Of a DNA stretch of 64,000 nt, positions 1 to 10,867 are shown piece by piece; position 1 is the first letter of the stretch, and each line of letters opens with the position of its first letter. This DNA comes from Gracilariopsis chorda. Its lineage: Eukaryota > Rhodophyta > Florideophyceae > Gracilariales > Gracilariaceae. Both the position numbers and the translations under genes were made by a program. The DNA lies in contig NBIV01000162.1 of assembly GCA_003194525.1 (NCBI GenBank), forward strand, positions 101,189 through 165,188. Reading direction: 5' to 3'. Under the pieces are notes generated by a model. The model saw nothing but the letters and a program-made list of their open reading frames with translations, had not been told where the DNA came from and made no database searches.

Positions 1-1542
1 TTCGAACATGAAAGTTCCGTATCTGCACACAAAGGTCGTCATCTCTTTGCAATCCTCAGACATCTTGACTTGCCAGTATCCAGAGAACAGGTCTAGCGTA
101 GTGAAGACACAGCAACCTCCAAGTTCGTCAAAGATCTCTTCTATGCGTGGCAAAGGCCAGCGGTCAGCTTTCATGACTCTGTTCAGCTCTCTGTAATCGA
201 CACAAAACCTTGCGCTTCCATCTTTCTTCGAAGCAATGACAATTGGAAACGACCAAGCAGAGGCTGAAGGGGTAATGATACCAGCTTCGAGAAGAAGATC
301 AATCTCCTTGCGTACGAGCTCGTTGTGCTTCGGCGACATCCTCCTGGCTCTGAAGTAGATTGGTTTGTCAACTGTCAACTCGAAAGAGTGAGAAACCGGC
401 ACATCGGCTGGGCGTAAGTCTTTCAATGACCAAGCGATTACATTCGAGTCCTTCAGACAAGAAACCAAGTCGTTTCTTTCATCCTCTGAAATGTGCGAGA
501 GTTTTGAAAAGAGTAACTTCTCGTGCTGCTCATCGGTAGTGATGTCCAATTGCGGGATCATTTCGGGAGTCTCGCCATGGTTCTTTTCTGTTAGAGCAAC
601 CACGAGTTGTTCGTCATCTTCAGAAGCAGTATCAGAGTCAATGGCGGCGTCAGAATCTGAAGTGAAGTCGTCGCTATCCGTCTGGAAACCCTCTTCGTCT
701 GAAATCTCGACGCGAGCATAGTCAAAGCCAAGTGTTACTCTTTTTCCATCAATATTCATCTTCACGTGCTGATTTTCGAGTTCAAGGCAGGCTTGGAACG
801 ATTCAAGTGTTGGACAACCCACAATTATGTCGAATGGCGGACCATCAATAACAAGAAAGCCTAATGGAACGGAGACGCCCCTGAAGGATATAGGGATATC
901 ATATAGTATTCCTCTGCACACGGCGCTCTGTCCATTGGCAACAGTTATCTTCTTCGTCGTATGCTTGGGTTCCAGTGCTAGCCTGTCACACAGCTTGGTT
1001 GACATAAGGTTTGGAACAGCTTCAGAGTCGAGCAAAGCTTCAGTCTCAGTCCCATATATCATAACGGGGACCGCCTTAAGACGTCTAGGCTGCTTACCGA
1101 CTGGCCCAACAAAAGGGCGTCGAACATTGCTTTTGCGACCGATGAGCTTACGAATCTCTTTCTTCGCATCATCTGCGTCTCCTCTGATAAGTTGTCCAAA
1201 GGATAGTCCGGAAGAGGCATTCGCGAGCTCAGTGAGAACGTTATATTTGCTTGCATGGTCTTGAAGACTCTGTTTCTTCGACTTCCTCTGTTTCGGCTTC
1301 TTGACTTTCTGTTCATGAACCTTAGGTCTCCGAACTCTCTCTTCGTATCTTGTTGGATTGAGCAAAAGCGGGATGGGTGCATCACCGTCTGAACGGCGCT
1401 GTTTAGGCAACGCTTCACCGTCAGCACTTCTCTTGGTTGTGGCGACTACATCAGCATTCCCAGCGTTTTCGGTGACAATTGATACGGGTTCGGATCCTTT
1501 CTGAAGATTAGATGCTAACTCTTTAGATTTCTCATTGGTATC
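1..1542 (-). CDS. pol: gypsy-1 pol: aspartic protease and reverse transcriptase (partial)
   Basis: I translated the minus strand from 1542 to the window edge and found one frame with no stop codon, about 514 codons, in the same frame as the upstream gag and separated from it only by a TAA (1543-1545). A linker rich in Lys and Arg precedes a retropepsin-like domain: residues ALLDSEAVPNLMS (around 1005-1040) and later FDIIVGCPTLES, which corresponds to the usual hydrophobic-Gly flap partner. The catalytic triplet is Asp-Ser-Glu where the family has Asp-Ser/Thr-Gly. An acidic Ser-rich spacer follows, then the RT fingers and palm: FPIVIASKKDGSARFCVDY and TTLDLFSGYWQVKM (about 250-60), typical of Ty3/gypsy RT. 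The YxDD box, RNase H and integrase are beyond the edge. Confidence 0.88.
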
Positions 1543-2286
1543 TTATACTTTACGGGTCTCTTCGGGTCGGATTCTTCGCCAACAAGTGATCTCTGAGTGT
1601 CCAATTTTCCCACAACGCGGGCATCGCGTATCTCGGTGCGGATTAGAGTCACATTGTGAGGCATAATGTCCGGGCTTCTTGCAGTATGAACAAACCTTTT
1701 CGTAGTCTCGACGCTCCGTCTGTGTCTTCTTAACCATTAATGACAGCTGAGCAAACTGCTCAGAGAGTTTGTCGACCCTAGAATCCAAAGCATGAGAGAT
1801 AGTTTCTTCAGAAGACCTGTGGTTTTGGACAATACGCTTAGGTGGGGTACTTAATAAAACGTAGTTCCCCATTGCTTTCCGGGCAGCATCGAAGGCTTTC
1901 AATTGAACCTTCAACTCATCATAATCATCAGCGCCACGGAAAACAACGAACTGGGCTAGATCAGCGTATTCCATTACAGCTTTCTTCAAAAGACCAAACT
2001 TAGCCTTAGCGTTGAATCCTGCCAAGAAGAGGTTGTCTATATAGGTCAAGGAACCAACCAAGTCTGCATAATCCAATTTAGCAGAAATTGCAAGGCGTAT
2101 ATCTTCCTCAGGCTCCTCGGCTTTTCCAAAACGATCGATGAAAGCTTGCTTAACGGAGCGGTAGTCCTTCGCTTCTTCCGAAAGTGAACCATTAACAGCA
2201 TAAGAATCATAGTAGAAATCAAAGGCTTTGTTCTCAAGGAAACCAAGCAACTCAAGTGCCATGTCCTCGTCAGTCTTTCCTCTCAT
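1543..2286 (-). CDS. gag: gypsy-1 Gag with two zinc knuckles
   Basis: A 247-codon frame. Its N-terminal two thirds resemble a retrotransposon capsid: EDMALELLGFLENKAFDFYY, then a helical region with AFIDRFGK. Two CX2CX4HX4C nucleocapsid knuckles lie near the C-terminus, CSYCKKPGHYASQC and CPRCGKIGHSEITC. The frame is open upstream of the annotated Met to about 2375, with capsid-like sequence (SIDVVKFFFYFENVTM), so the real N-terminus may lie upstream and the start is uncertain. It ends in TAA directly before the pol frame in the same phase, which suggests stop read-through or a nonsense mutation. The product would form the virus-like particle and bind element RNA. Confidence 0.85.
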   Translation of the reverse strand: MRGKTDEDMALELLGFLENKAFDFYYDSYAVNGSLSEEAKDYRSVKQAFIDRFGKAEEPEEDIRLAISAKLDYADLVGSLTYIDNLFLAGFNAKAKFGLLKKAVMEYADLAQFVVFRGADDYDELKVQLKAFDAARKAMGNYVLLSTPPKRIVQNHRSSEETISHALDSRVDKLSEQFAQLSLMVKKTQTERRDYEKVCSYCKKPGHYASQCDSNPHRDTRCPRCGKIGHSEITCWRRIRPEETRKV

Positions 2287-2395
2287 TGTAACATTCTCAA
2301 AGTAAAAGAAGAACTTTACGACGTCAATAGAAGAACCGTCATAAGAAGTAAATGCAGCGTTAGAGTCAGAAGAGCTCCCTCCTCAAGAGTACCAT

Positions 2396-2405
2396 GTGGG
2401 CACCA
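2396..2405 (-). other. Possible primer-binding site of gypsy-1
   Basis: The minus strand reads TGGTGCCCAC just downstream of the LTR. The leading TGG complements the CCA tail of a tRNA, as in many Ty3/gypsy primer sites. I did not identify the matching tRNA. Confidence 0.4.
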
Positions 2406-2416
2406 TCACGGGACGG

Positions 2417-3444
2417 TGACGCAGGGGGCCAAAAAGTTGTAATAGTAAAAGCCAAAAGGGTGCTCTTCGTAGCTAAAAGCCCCAAAACAAGTTGAAAACA
2501 GTGGGATCAAAAGAACTAAACCCACTCGATGAAATAAAACAACACTAGGGAGAGCAAGAGGCTCAATCCCCAAATAAAACTTCTTAACTTCTTGTTGAAA
2601 CGGCGCGCAACCCAAGAATTATGTCAAGGATCACTAAGGGTCAGACCCTCGGCTTCCGGTCAGACACTCCGGATGTGAAGTGGATTCTGCACCCTACCTA
2701 CCTCTGCACTAACCAGAAGCAGGCGCATACAATCCTTACAGGGCTTCCCGAGGAGAGCTACTAACAGCGGGATATGCTTTCACTCTATACCCAAGCTGGC
2801 CCTTTGCAGGAAAGGTTGCACGGCACGTCGCCTGCGGATAGCTTCCCGTCAAGTACTTCCGTCCAGAAATCACCAGGTCTTTCGACCGACACCGTTATCC
2901 GAGCAAAGCTCCGGTGGGGCTCACAGACGACAGAAACACCTTTGGTACACACCACCCATCTCCCGTCCACGCCTAAGGTGCTTCAACCGGTCTTAGCGAC
3001 GGTACTTCCCCACCCTATTGGACAACTAGCGGCACACGCCTCACTAGAAGCCCTTTTATCCAGCGGCGAACGCCTCACTGGTTGTTGATGATAGTTGAAG
3101 TGGCTGAAGGTTGATAGGGGGTGGGGCTTAGATGTTGGTCGATTGTTGAGGTGAGTTCAGACCGAAGTCCAAAGCTCAGAACCTCTTTTTATAGTGTTTA
3201 GAGGCACTACAAACGAGCCAAATACGCATTTCTACTTGCTAGTTATTCATGTGTGCGTCTAGGTTACTCCATTGGCTTCTAGAGACCTCTGGAGCTGCAC
3301 ACTAACCAATAATAAAGCGACAGTTTGCGCAAACATCACTAAAATACTGTAGTCTTTGCTGGGCCAACAAAGCGTGCAATGTGCTAGACACTACTGGAAC
3401 ATTCTACACGTGTGTTCCAGCAATGTCTGGCACATTCCGCAACA
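2417..3444 (-). repeat. gypsy-1 5' LTR (bounds tentative)
   Basis: On the minus strand the segment starts TGTTGCGGAATG at 3444 and ends CCTGCGTCA at 2417, giving TG...CA ends. It contains a TATA-like box and lies directly upstream of a possible primer-binding site and gag. The partner LTR is outside the window, so neither end can be confirmed by alignment. The 11-bp gap between the proposed LTR end and the primer site is longer than usual. No long ORF inside is credible. Confidence 0.5.
3182..3194 (-). promoter_or_regulatory. TATA box in gypsy-1 LTR
   Basis: The minus strand reads CTATAAAAAGAGG, a good TATA box about 250 bp inside the proposed LTR. It would place the transcript start near 3155, defining a U3/R boundary. 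This is inference from sequence and position only. Confidence 0.5.
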
Positions 3445-3630
3445 TTCGCGACCGACACCTTGTTTCGTATCCGGGCGAAGATTAGAAACAATGATTCTGT
3501 CTAAATTAGCCAGCACCATGGAGCTCCTTCAGGGCAGTAGATGTAGGAAGCATTACATGATGTTCATCATAGCTCCACTGAAGCTATGAATCTGACCTGC
3601 TTTGCAGGTCATAATCTTACGAGACGCTAA

Positions 3631-3645
3631 GAGCATCTCCACCCA
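3631..3645 (+). repeat. Left terminal inverted repeat of Harbinger-1
   Basis: GAGCATCTCCACCCA, preceded by TAA (3628-3630). It is identical to the reverse complement of 6992-7006. Confidence 0.9.
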
Positions 3646-4148
3646 TCTACCAAACTCCAAAAAATCGAAGATTTTGTAGTTTGAAGCTTTCAGTTCTGTC
3701 GCCACCGGTGTTGTAATCAAAAGTTTTTTGGAGACAAAAGTCCAATTCGCTTCGAGCGCGCTCCAAGTGGCAAGCTTGAAACTATTTTTGAAAACCAAAC
3801 CAACAAAACGCGCCTTGCAAGCATTCCTACCACTTTTGGCTGCCATTACCGCAACACTTTTGCCGCTGGAAAGTGTTTCCCGCCAAAGGAAGTGAACTCT
3901 TCTCAAATTCTTGTGCTCTAGATTCACACAATAGCGAATGAACAATACTTTTTTCGCGCCAAACAGACTACTGCAAAATAAATGAAGTGGCACAAGGCCA
4001 GAGCTCAGGCACAGCGTCCTGCAAGTTATTGTCTCGTTGGTGGATCTAAAACCATTTTTGAGGTACATAAACGTTAAAGTAGGACTGTCACAACTTTTCT
4101 ACATCTTTCCAACTGCCAACCAGATTTCCAACAGTAGAAGATATAAAC

Positions 4149-5075
4149 ATGGGGGCTAGAAAAGGATGGACAAGCGATGGAACAATAACGGCGTGTCGTG
4201 TATATGTTACGGCCTCAGAACATCCAAGGAAAGGTAACACGAAGAAGCGTGATGAGTTCTTTGCAGACGTATTGCAGTTTTATGAAAAAAAATTAATTTA
4301 TTGGAAGAGACATTCCACTCCTAAAGCGCACGGGGGCTGCTGTAGCTCAGCGTTATCGTAAAGCTCGTTGCGAGTGGTTTAAATTCGAGGGAGTCCTTCA
4401 AAAAATTAAAAGAAACCGACTGGGTCACCGACAGAAAACGACATAGAACGCGCTGCTTTGGCAGTTTACAATGGGGAAGGAAACATATCTGACATTTATA
4501 CGTTTGTGTCCCATAAGACTCTAACCACTGGGCTTAAACTTTTATTTCCATCGGTTTTAACGTTTTTGCGAGAAACCCACACTTGGAATATGATCCTATA
4601 ATCCCAACAAATTTTAGTGGGCCTAAGTTCTCAGAATCAGAGCGAAAAGGTTGGTCCAACTAGTGACCAGTCCACAATACCTGGCCAACAGCATGCAGGG
4701 TCGCAAGACTGCAGTACGGTCCACAGATGTCCGACAGGAACAAAGCGAGGGCTTGAAGTGTTCAACCAGGTTGCTGCATTGAACAAAAGAGCAGAAGAAA
4801 TTGAGAAAATGGCGGCGGCGTCAATGAAACGGACTAAAGTTGCTGAAGATATGCTTACTGTAGACAAACAGCGGGCGCTGATCGAATTCTTTTCAATGCT
4901 CGGCACGGATCCGCAACTGCGAGAAAAACTTCTGATGTTAAAGCAGAGAAAAGCTCTGTTGGAACTTGAGCAAGAGCTTCGTGAAGGTACGGCACTACAG
5001 AACACGGATGCGTTTGCATTGACTGCCGACAAAGAGGAACCTGTAGATGACGCAGGTCACAGGACCGAGCATTAG
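4149..5075 (+). pseudogene. Harbinger-1 Myb/SANT-like DNA-binding ORF, frameshifted
   Basis: The N-terminal piece (4149-4361) has a Myb/SANT-like helix pattern, KGWTSDGTITACRVYVTASE, followed by a Phe-rich helix. After shifts near 4340-4420 and 4560-4620 the similarity continues: a short piece containing ERAALAVYNGEGN (about 4450) and then a 152-codon frame (4617-5075). That frame has a Pro/Ser/Gln-rich linker, a Gly-Thr-Lys motif (CPTGTKRG) and a long charged helix. This is the layout of the Harbinger accessory protein with a NAM-associated C-terminal type domain, which in studied elements helps bring the transposase to the ends. At least two frame changes show it is broken. It faces the transposase gene. 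Confidence 0.72.
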
Positions 5076-5471
5076 CTAGTACTGCTTACAAAGTAAAGTA
5101 TATCAGTTGACAAGATCGGCAATATAAATGTCCTAGGGACTGAACATGGTCGTAATGAATTGTGCGGTGGTGCCCAAATTGATCTCGGACAGAGCGACGT
5201 TAGCCCAAAAAATGTCACTCAAGGTAAGGAAGGGAGTGGAATCTGTTTCAAAAGTATTGAGATGCGGACCGAAAATGGCTCCAGGGGCATATCTCAGACG
5301 AGCAACATCGCAAGTTTACTAAACTAGTACATAGTGTGTCTCTGTCACGCAGTTACACTCTGCAAGTCTTTGGCTCCTCTGCTGGCGCTTGGGAGAAAAG
5401 CAATGGTCCTGCGTATTCGAAAAGGTTATATGTGTTAATCGCCACATAGAATATGAATCATTCACATAAAG

Positions 5472-6907
5472 TCAGAACTCCGAGCCATGTGCGTTCCAAA
5501 TGTGCGAAGTCAGAGCAGAAAAGAGTCGGTCGTGCAATGCGCGAAGCATAATTCTATCACTGATAACTGTAGATGAATGTAATGATAGTAGTACATCGCC
5601 CGGCGCGGCCCGCTCCAGAACGATATCCGTAGTATCTTCGTCTTCATTAAATAGTGCCACTCACCCTCCTGCTCCATCACTTTGGTATGAATCCCTGCAA
5701 ATTTCTACAATCATATGTGCATACACATACAAGCGGTAGCAAGCCACTTCATCTTTTCCAAGGACCAAAACTCACTAGCAATAAAAAATAACTTGAAACG
5801 GCGGAACAAGACACCAAAAACCCTCTGAATACACTTCCTTATACCCTCCTTCCTACTCGTGTATAGTTTAGACCTTCTGTCACATGCAGAACTGATTGAT
5901 TTGACGAAGACTTTCCAATTGGGATATATGCCATCCGTAAGGTAGTAGAACTAGTTAAAAACTTGCCCAGCGATTGTGAACGTTGGGAATAAATGAAGGA
6001 AATCACCAGATAGCGCTCTGGTGAAATATTTGCTTACGTCTAGTATATTAAGATCATTCATAGCCCCTGGTAGCCCAAACTGGAACGACCATATTCATAA
6101 ATCGAGAGAACATATAACTTCCATTCTAACAGATGGTTGTCCTTCTTTTCCAATCATTATACCCCGTAAAGCCTTTGGACGGTTTTTTCATGTCCAACCA
6201 GCGCAGTCCAGACATCCAATGCATCACAGAAACCATGCTGAAGCAAAGCAACGTTCGATCCTTTGCAAATCTGCTTCGCATGGCAAACGCAAATAAAAAG
6301 GCGAAAATACTTTTGCCTCAATGATGCCAAACTCTTCGAGGCATTTTGCAGCAGTGGTTTCTGATACATCGAAGAGATCATCAGCAAGATCCGCAGGGAG
6401 TGCATACGCTAATTGAAGAAGTGCGCAAATGACTTTTAGAAGCGGTGTGATTCCCATTCGACCAGTTGCGTCTGGTCGCAAACCTTGTCGCATGTGGAAA
6501 GAGTTCATAGACACCTTTGTGGTCTATGTATTGAGGACAAATTTTGGCATTCTGAATCGCCTTTCAAACACCGATGAGGATTATTGCGTTCCCCTTTGAT
6601 TAGTTCCTAGTCTCATTTCTGTCTTAGACCAAAAGTATGTTACCATATAGTGATAGTGGGCGGCAACGTAGTCACGATGAAAATTTGGGGATTTTCCAGG
6701 CAGTGATCCCGCATGTTCGCGATTGAAATAAAGAAATGCGACTGATGCCATCTGCAACCAAAAGCTAACAGCAAACCCCTTGCTCTCATCGACATCAAAT
6801 AGAAGGTTGTGTTTTTCCGCCATTTCATGTGAAGGTTTGAGAGGAGCGGTAATGATGTTCCGCAGGCTGATTTGGAGTTGGAGTTTCCCGGTGGGAGCAC
6901 TGTGCAC
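5472..6907 (-). pseudogene. Harbinger-1 DDE transposase, frameshifted
   Basis: In three or more frames on minus, the parts of a PIF/Harbinger transposase appear in order. An N-terminal segment around 6740-6550 reads LPGKSPNFHRDY and, after a shift, RRFRM. The HTH-like region at 6514-6224 reads RPDATGRMGITPLLKVICAL then VSETTAAKCLEEFG. The first catalytic Asp sits in GSIDCMHW (about 6200) and the second in LPGAMNDLNILD (about 6065). DGIYPNWKVFVKSI follows near 5920. A degenerate C-terminal region near 5800 carries a Glu roughly where the third catalytic residue belongs, and the tail ends near 5472. Several stops and shifts after 5960 make it non-functional. It would cut at the 15-bp TIRs. Confidence 0.8.
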
Positions 6908-6991
6908 ATAACATGACTCACACTATTTGTGGATTAGATTCAGCCAATCACGCGTTGCCTGCTGCCACTCCTTGATTTGAAATTTTGTAAG

Positions 6992-7006
6992 TGGGTGGAG
7001 ATGCTC
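6992..7006 (-). repeat. Right terminal inverted repeat of Harbinger-1
   Basis: TGGGTGGAGATGCTC on plus, followed by TAA (7007-7009). It is the exact reverse complement of the left repeat. Confidence 0.9.
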
Positions 7007-7009
7007 TAA

Positions 7010-7868
7010 TGCATTTAACATGTTAATTTCTGCGAAGAAGTCCAGAATGGTCTGCAATAGAGCATTAAGCTATGCAACGCCCATTACAGTCGCTGCTGTA
7101 GCCACGCTCTACTGGGCATCCAGAAGGCAGGAAAGGGCTAAACTACACGGCGTAACTGTTCGGCATAAAACTCGTCGCAATAAATGTAAATCGTCGTTTC
7201 ATATTATCCACGGAATTGACGTTTTGCAGAAAACGAACGTTGGCATGACCAGTTCTCAACCACTCAGATGCCAACTCGTCCGAGATCCGTCACAGTTCCT
7301 CTCCGCACTCTGCAGACATAAATCTGCATGAGTTCAGCATCTGCTCACAGAGTTTGAATGTCATCAAGTGAGCAGATCTAACTTTACAAAGGATTCAACC
7401 ATATTCTTCCCGCCAACACTCAGACCAAAACACTTAACCTGCCAAACCCGCAAAAACTAACTAAAAGCGCTATTCAAAAAAACCTGCCACAACAAGAAAA
7501 ACTACTCAACTGTCAACCATCCTCCTTTCTAAACATACGCCAACCATGCAAACCAAAGTGTTCCCGATGACGCAAATTGCGTGTAAGACCATGCTCGATA
7601 AACTTTTCGCTCAATTAAGACTCATTGACACTCCAGGGAACCAGAACATCTTTCACCAAGTTCTATTGCTTTGCGGCCGGAGAATAATACCGAAAGATCT
7701 TCAATCTCCAGAACTTTCTGTGAAACATCCAGGTGCGTTGTAACCAAAGCACATCTGACGTACTCCACTATGTCCGCTCCTTTTTGCTCTTAGTATAGCC
7801 ACGAAAACCTTACAATAGGGCAAATCTCAGACGATTGCTGCTTAAGACATAGAACTCAATTATAACCT
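7010..7868. other. Unassigned spacer between Harbinger-1 and the pogo-like gene
   Basis: Two short frames lie here (7020-7331 and 7546-7743 on plus). Neither has a motif I recognise. The 7546 frame starts after an A/C-rich stretch (7380-7545) and lies upstream of the pogo-like transposase, so it could be its displaced N-terminus or leader. I found no terminal repeat that would mark the left end of the pogo-like element. Confidence 0.3.
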
Positions 7869-9378
7869 TTGGTTTTTTCAACGGACCGTTTTACAAAGAC
7901 AAACTGTGCACAGATGGAGAACAAATCCGTCTTTTTGTTTCACGATGCTATAATGTGGGCGGTGTGGGAGCAATTTGCATACCAAAAGCCCTTCAATAAG
8001 CTGGAAACTATTTACAACATCCCGGAAAGCATAAGCCGCTGGTACTATGCTTGGATGCGCACCTACCCATCACGGCAACCCAGATACCCGGCCAAAGTAC
8101 ACTTCCCATTGCGCCTTGTTGGTCGACCTACATCTTTACTGGATGAGGAGGAGAAAGAGATCGCAAAGGAGGTGTTATAATTCCGAAACAACAGCACTCT
8201 GCTCACGAAGGTTAGCATACAGGATCTGGTGCTGACTTTCGTGTTGTCAATGAACAGCGAAGCACAGCACCGTATTGGATTTTCAATGGCCTTCCAACGC
8301 TTGGTTGGCTAAATGGCTTCATTAGCCGCTGGGATCTGCAGTACAAACCTGTCCAGATAATGGAAGGGGAAACACTAAAAGCACTGGCTCCGGCAAAGGT
8401 AGTACGCCATATTCCTCTAATCCAAGGGTTGATGAAGCGTTTTTGCATTCATAGTCCGAAACAATGTTTCAACCTCGACGAGTCCGGAGCTTTTATTTCT
8501 AATCTGCTCGGTCGAAGCACGCACAAGGGGGTTGGGAGGTCAAATTCTGTCCAAATCCATAAAGCTGTGAGAACTAGGGGAGCTAGTGATCGCATTACCG
8601 TTATGCTCGTAATATCAGATGACGGTCGTGCTTGAAAACCGAGGACGGTATTCTAGGGCAAACAAGCACATTTTAGGTATGTTACTGGTGTGCTGCAGAT
8701 GTTGCCTGACTGCTTACCACCCTTTTACTTGTTCCAGAGACAGATTCCTGCCGTTGATGGAGCGATACCCTTCGATTGGGCAAAGTGTTCATTGAAGAAA
8801 CGAAGGAGGTTAGAAGGGGTGAGGACATTTTGCTGGTTATGGGTGGTTATGCAGCTCACTATCAGTTTCGCATATTGGACTTGTTTCGGAAGAATTGCAT
8901 CACTGTAATCGCCTTTCCATCTCACACTAGTTACATTTTCCAGCCTCTGAATGTGAGCATGTTTACCGCTTTAAAATCTTATCTGCTGTGGGAGGTTTAC
9001 CGCTTTGCTAGACTGGTAATGGTCATGGATGCCCTTGATATTGTGGATTGTGTCAATTTCGCGCTTTCTGAGGCCTTAACGGTTTCGAATATTCGAAGTG
9101 GATTTGAGCGAACGGGTTTGTGGGGACAGGATTCTTGGTATGGTTCATTGCAGCCTTTACATGATGTTATGTTGGGCGGAGATGATCATAAAGCAAATAA
9201 GGAGAGCTTGGAGTACTTATTTGAGAGGTATTATCTTCAGTCGCGCAGCTTGGTTTGCAATATTGATGTGGACGAGAGTGGGACGGTCAAAGTTTCTATG
9301 GTGTATGGTGCTCACTTGACGGCAAATACGGTGTTGCTGGCTTTGAAAGCTCGTGCACAACGAACTAATTCATCGTAA
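7869..9378 (+). pseudogene. pogo/Tigger-like DDE transposase, frameshifted and catalytically altered
   Basis: Three blocks in different frames make up the protein. At 7869-8180 there is an HTH region with PFNKLETIYNIPESISRWYY and a Gly-Arg-Pro hinge (VGRPTSLLDEEEKEI). At 8360-8635 the first catalytic Asp lies in CFNLDESGAFI, where pogo relatives have a conserved Asp-Glu. At 8776-9378 lie VMGGYAAH and IFQPLNVSMF followed by a C-terminal domain. The family has Asp at the fourth residue of the first of these and at the Asn of the second, so two of three catalytic residues are replaced (Gly and Asn). Frameshifts near 8180-8350 and 8640-8770 also break it. A pogo-type enzyme would insert at TA. 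Ends of the element were not found. Confidence 0.78.
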
Positions 9379-9943
9379 AGTGCAAGAGAGATTCAACATT
9401 TGATCGACTTAGCCCCGCGCCGAGAGCCTCTAATGAAACATCTCAACAACACTAGAGTGAAGCGTCGTCAAAGCGCGGCAGAGCGCACTGCGCTTAATCT
9501 GGCCATTTTGGCCATGGTGGAAATGGGAAGCACGGCGGACATTGAAGATCGTTCGGGTTGACGAAGTGTGTCAAAGAACCCAGAAAGGTTGGTCGGTGTG
9601 GCGCCTGTGGACGTCTGGCTGTGGTCGACTAAGGGTTCTTTTTGTGGATAGAAGGTGTGCTAGATTTTTGATTGGTTGTAGCGCTGTTAGCACGCTGCTG
9701 ACACGCCCGACGAATTTCATGGATATGCAAAATTGGAACCGTTTGACGCTGTCCAGTCTTCTTCTTCCCTCTTCTAAACCACTAAATCTTTTGCTTTGAG
9801 ACTTAGGTGCCTTGTTCTTTATTCAACACTCTTTTATATCATTATTCAAGGGAGCGAACTGGAGGACTATGAGCTGCGTTTTGGCCTCGGCGTTTTCGCG
9901 ATCAGTGGAATGGAGCGACTTTGACGAATTATATTCTGAACAG

Positions 9944-10145
9944 TTCGACAGTGTAGGCGAGTCAGCCCGCATTTGCAACAATAAAAAGAAGAAGTCAGCT
10001 GGCATGTGCCACGGTGGGCCGCACATGTGCCCATGCCAGTTAAGACCCTACTGTAGCCAGTTATATGCCCCTGTTTTGGATTTCAACCAGGAGATCCGCA
10101 GAGTCAGGGCATTTCTTCTATCTCTGTTCTCTCCGAGTGCCAATT
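9944..10145 (+). repeat. Inverted repeat, left copy
   Basis: About 200 bp, by eye roughly three quarters identical to the reverse complement of 17748-17962. Well-conserved blocks are AGTGTAGG, GACCCTACTGTAGCCA and ATCTCTG. Both copies can be read as similar peptides (SARICNNKKKKSAG here, AARICTNKKRESVG in the partner), so the repeat may once have been coding. Exact ends are uncertain. Confidence 0.65.
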
Positions 10146-10408
10146 CAGCACAACGTAAACTCGATTTTAAAAGAGACGAAGTTACCACTCGGCATCATCA
10201 AATTGTGTGGGAATGGCAGATATGTCATGCACTACGTACTCCTTTACAAGTTCCAAGATCCGTTTCCACGTTGCCGACTCCGTCTAGTTCGAAATCTTGC
10301 CCCTTGAAAACTGGAGTAGCCTATGGTTTTTTTTAAGCAACGGAACAAAAAGTAACGTATGACTACGTCAATATACTCCGATTACTTGAACTATATCACA
10401 TCTTTACG

Positions 10409-10867
10409 TTGTCTAAAGAGAATGTTGAAAAGCATACGCAAATTTCGATCAAAGAGGGCACTGCGAGTTCGAAAGTCCTTCTTGTGGTTGTGAAGGCTCA
10501 TAGAGATAGACTTCTGGTCTTCAAAGCCAAAAAAAAATCACCGATTGTTTTGATACATAGTTCAAGGCCTGATTCGCATATGTGTAGCAATTGTATACCA
10601 ACAACTGTGTTGAACATGTTACCTTCTGTTGGTGTGGAATTTACGTCGTGTTCTATTGAAAAAATGATCAAAAGACTATCGAAGACATACAAGAGAAAGA
10701 AGAAAAACCTAACAGAAGACGAAATTGAATTATTTAAGAATTGTTTTATATTCAAAATCAGTGGTAGTGCAGAGATATACACCATTTGTATCTCTTGTAA
10801 AACGTCCAACAGCTATTGGGTTGTTTTGGTAAGTAAACACGGAGTCATTGAGACGCAAAGAACCTAG
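10409..10867 (+). CDS. Unrecognised 152-codon ORF
   Basis: A Lys-rich frame with a charged stretch (KTYKRKKKNLTEDEIELF) and two Cys pairs (CSNC, CISC) that could bind metal. I do not recognise the family. It lies inside the segment bounded by the inverted repeats. It may be a remnant of a transposon gene, or chance. Confidence 0.25.
   Translation: MSKENVEKHTQISIKEGTASSKVLLVVVKAHRDRLLVFKAKKKSPIVLIHSSRPDSHMCSNCIPTTVLNMLPSVGVEFTSCSIEKMIKRLSKTYKRKKKNLTEDEIELFKNCFIFKISGSAEIYTICISCKTSNSYWVVLVSKHGVIETQRT

Larger units (their letters stand above)
1..3444 (-). mobile_element. Ty3/gypsy retrotransposon gypsy-1, 5' part (cut by window edge)
   Basis: Read on the minus strand the order is LTR (about 3444-2417), a possible primer-binding site, gag with two CCHC knuckles, then a protease-reverse transcriptase frame that runs off the left edge. 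Protease lies before RT and the RT motifs are of Metaviridae type, so this is a Ty3/gypsy element. RNase H, integrase and the second LTR must lie outside the window. Gag and pol are both open over long stretches, so this copy is better preserved than most others here. Confidence 0.88.
3631..7006. mobile_element. Complete PIF/Harbinger DNA transposon (decayed)
   Basis: Both ends carry the same 15-bp terminal inverted repeat, GAGCATCTCCACCCA, with weaker similarity continuing inward. TAA flanks it on both sides (3628-3630 and 7007-7009), matching the 3-bp TWA target duplication typical of PIF/Harbinger. The two genes are convergent, as is common in this superfamily: a Myb/SANT-like DNA-binding protein on plus and a DDE transposase on minus. 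Total length is 3376 bp. Both genes carry frameshifts, so this copy is not autonomous as sequenced. Confidence 0.9.

Noticed and set aside
827-1264. Plus-strand 145-codon ORF
   Set aside because: Lies opposite the gypsy-1 protease frame, which has clear motifs.
4341-4392. tRNA-like A box (TAGCTCAGCGTTA) and B-box-like GTTTAAATTCGAG
   Set aside because: They fall inside the Myb/SANT coding relic and I could not pair acceptor, anticodon or T stems.
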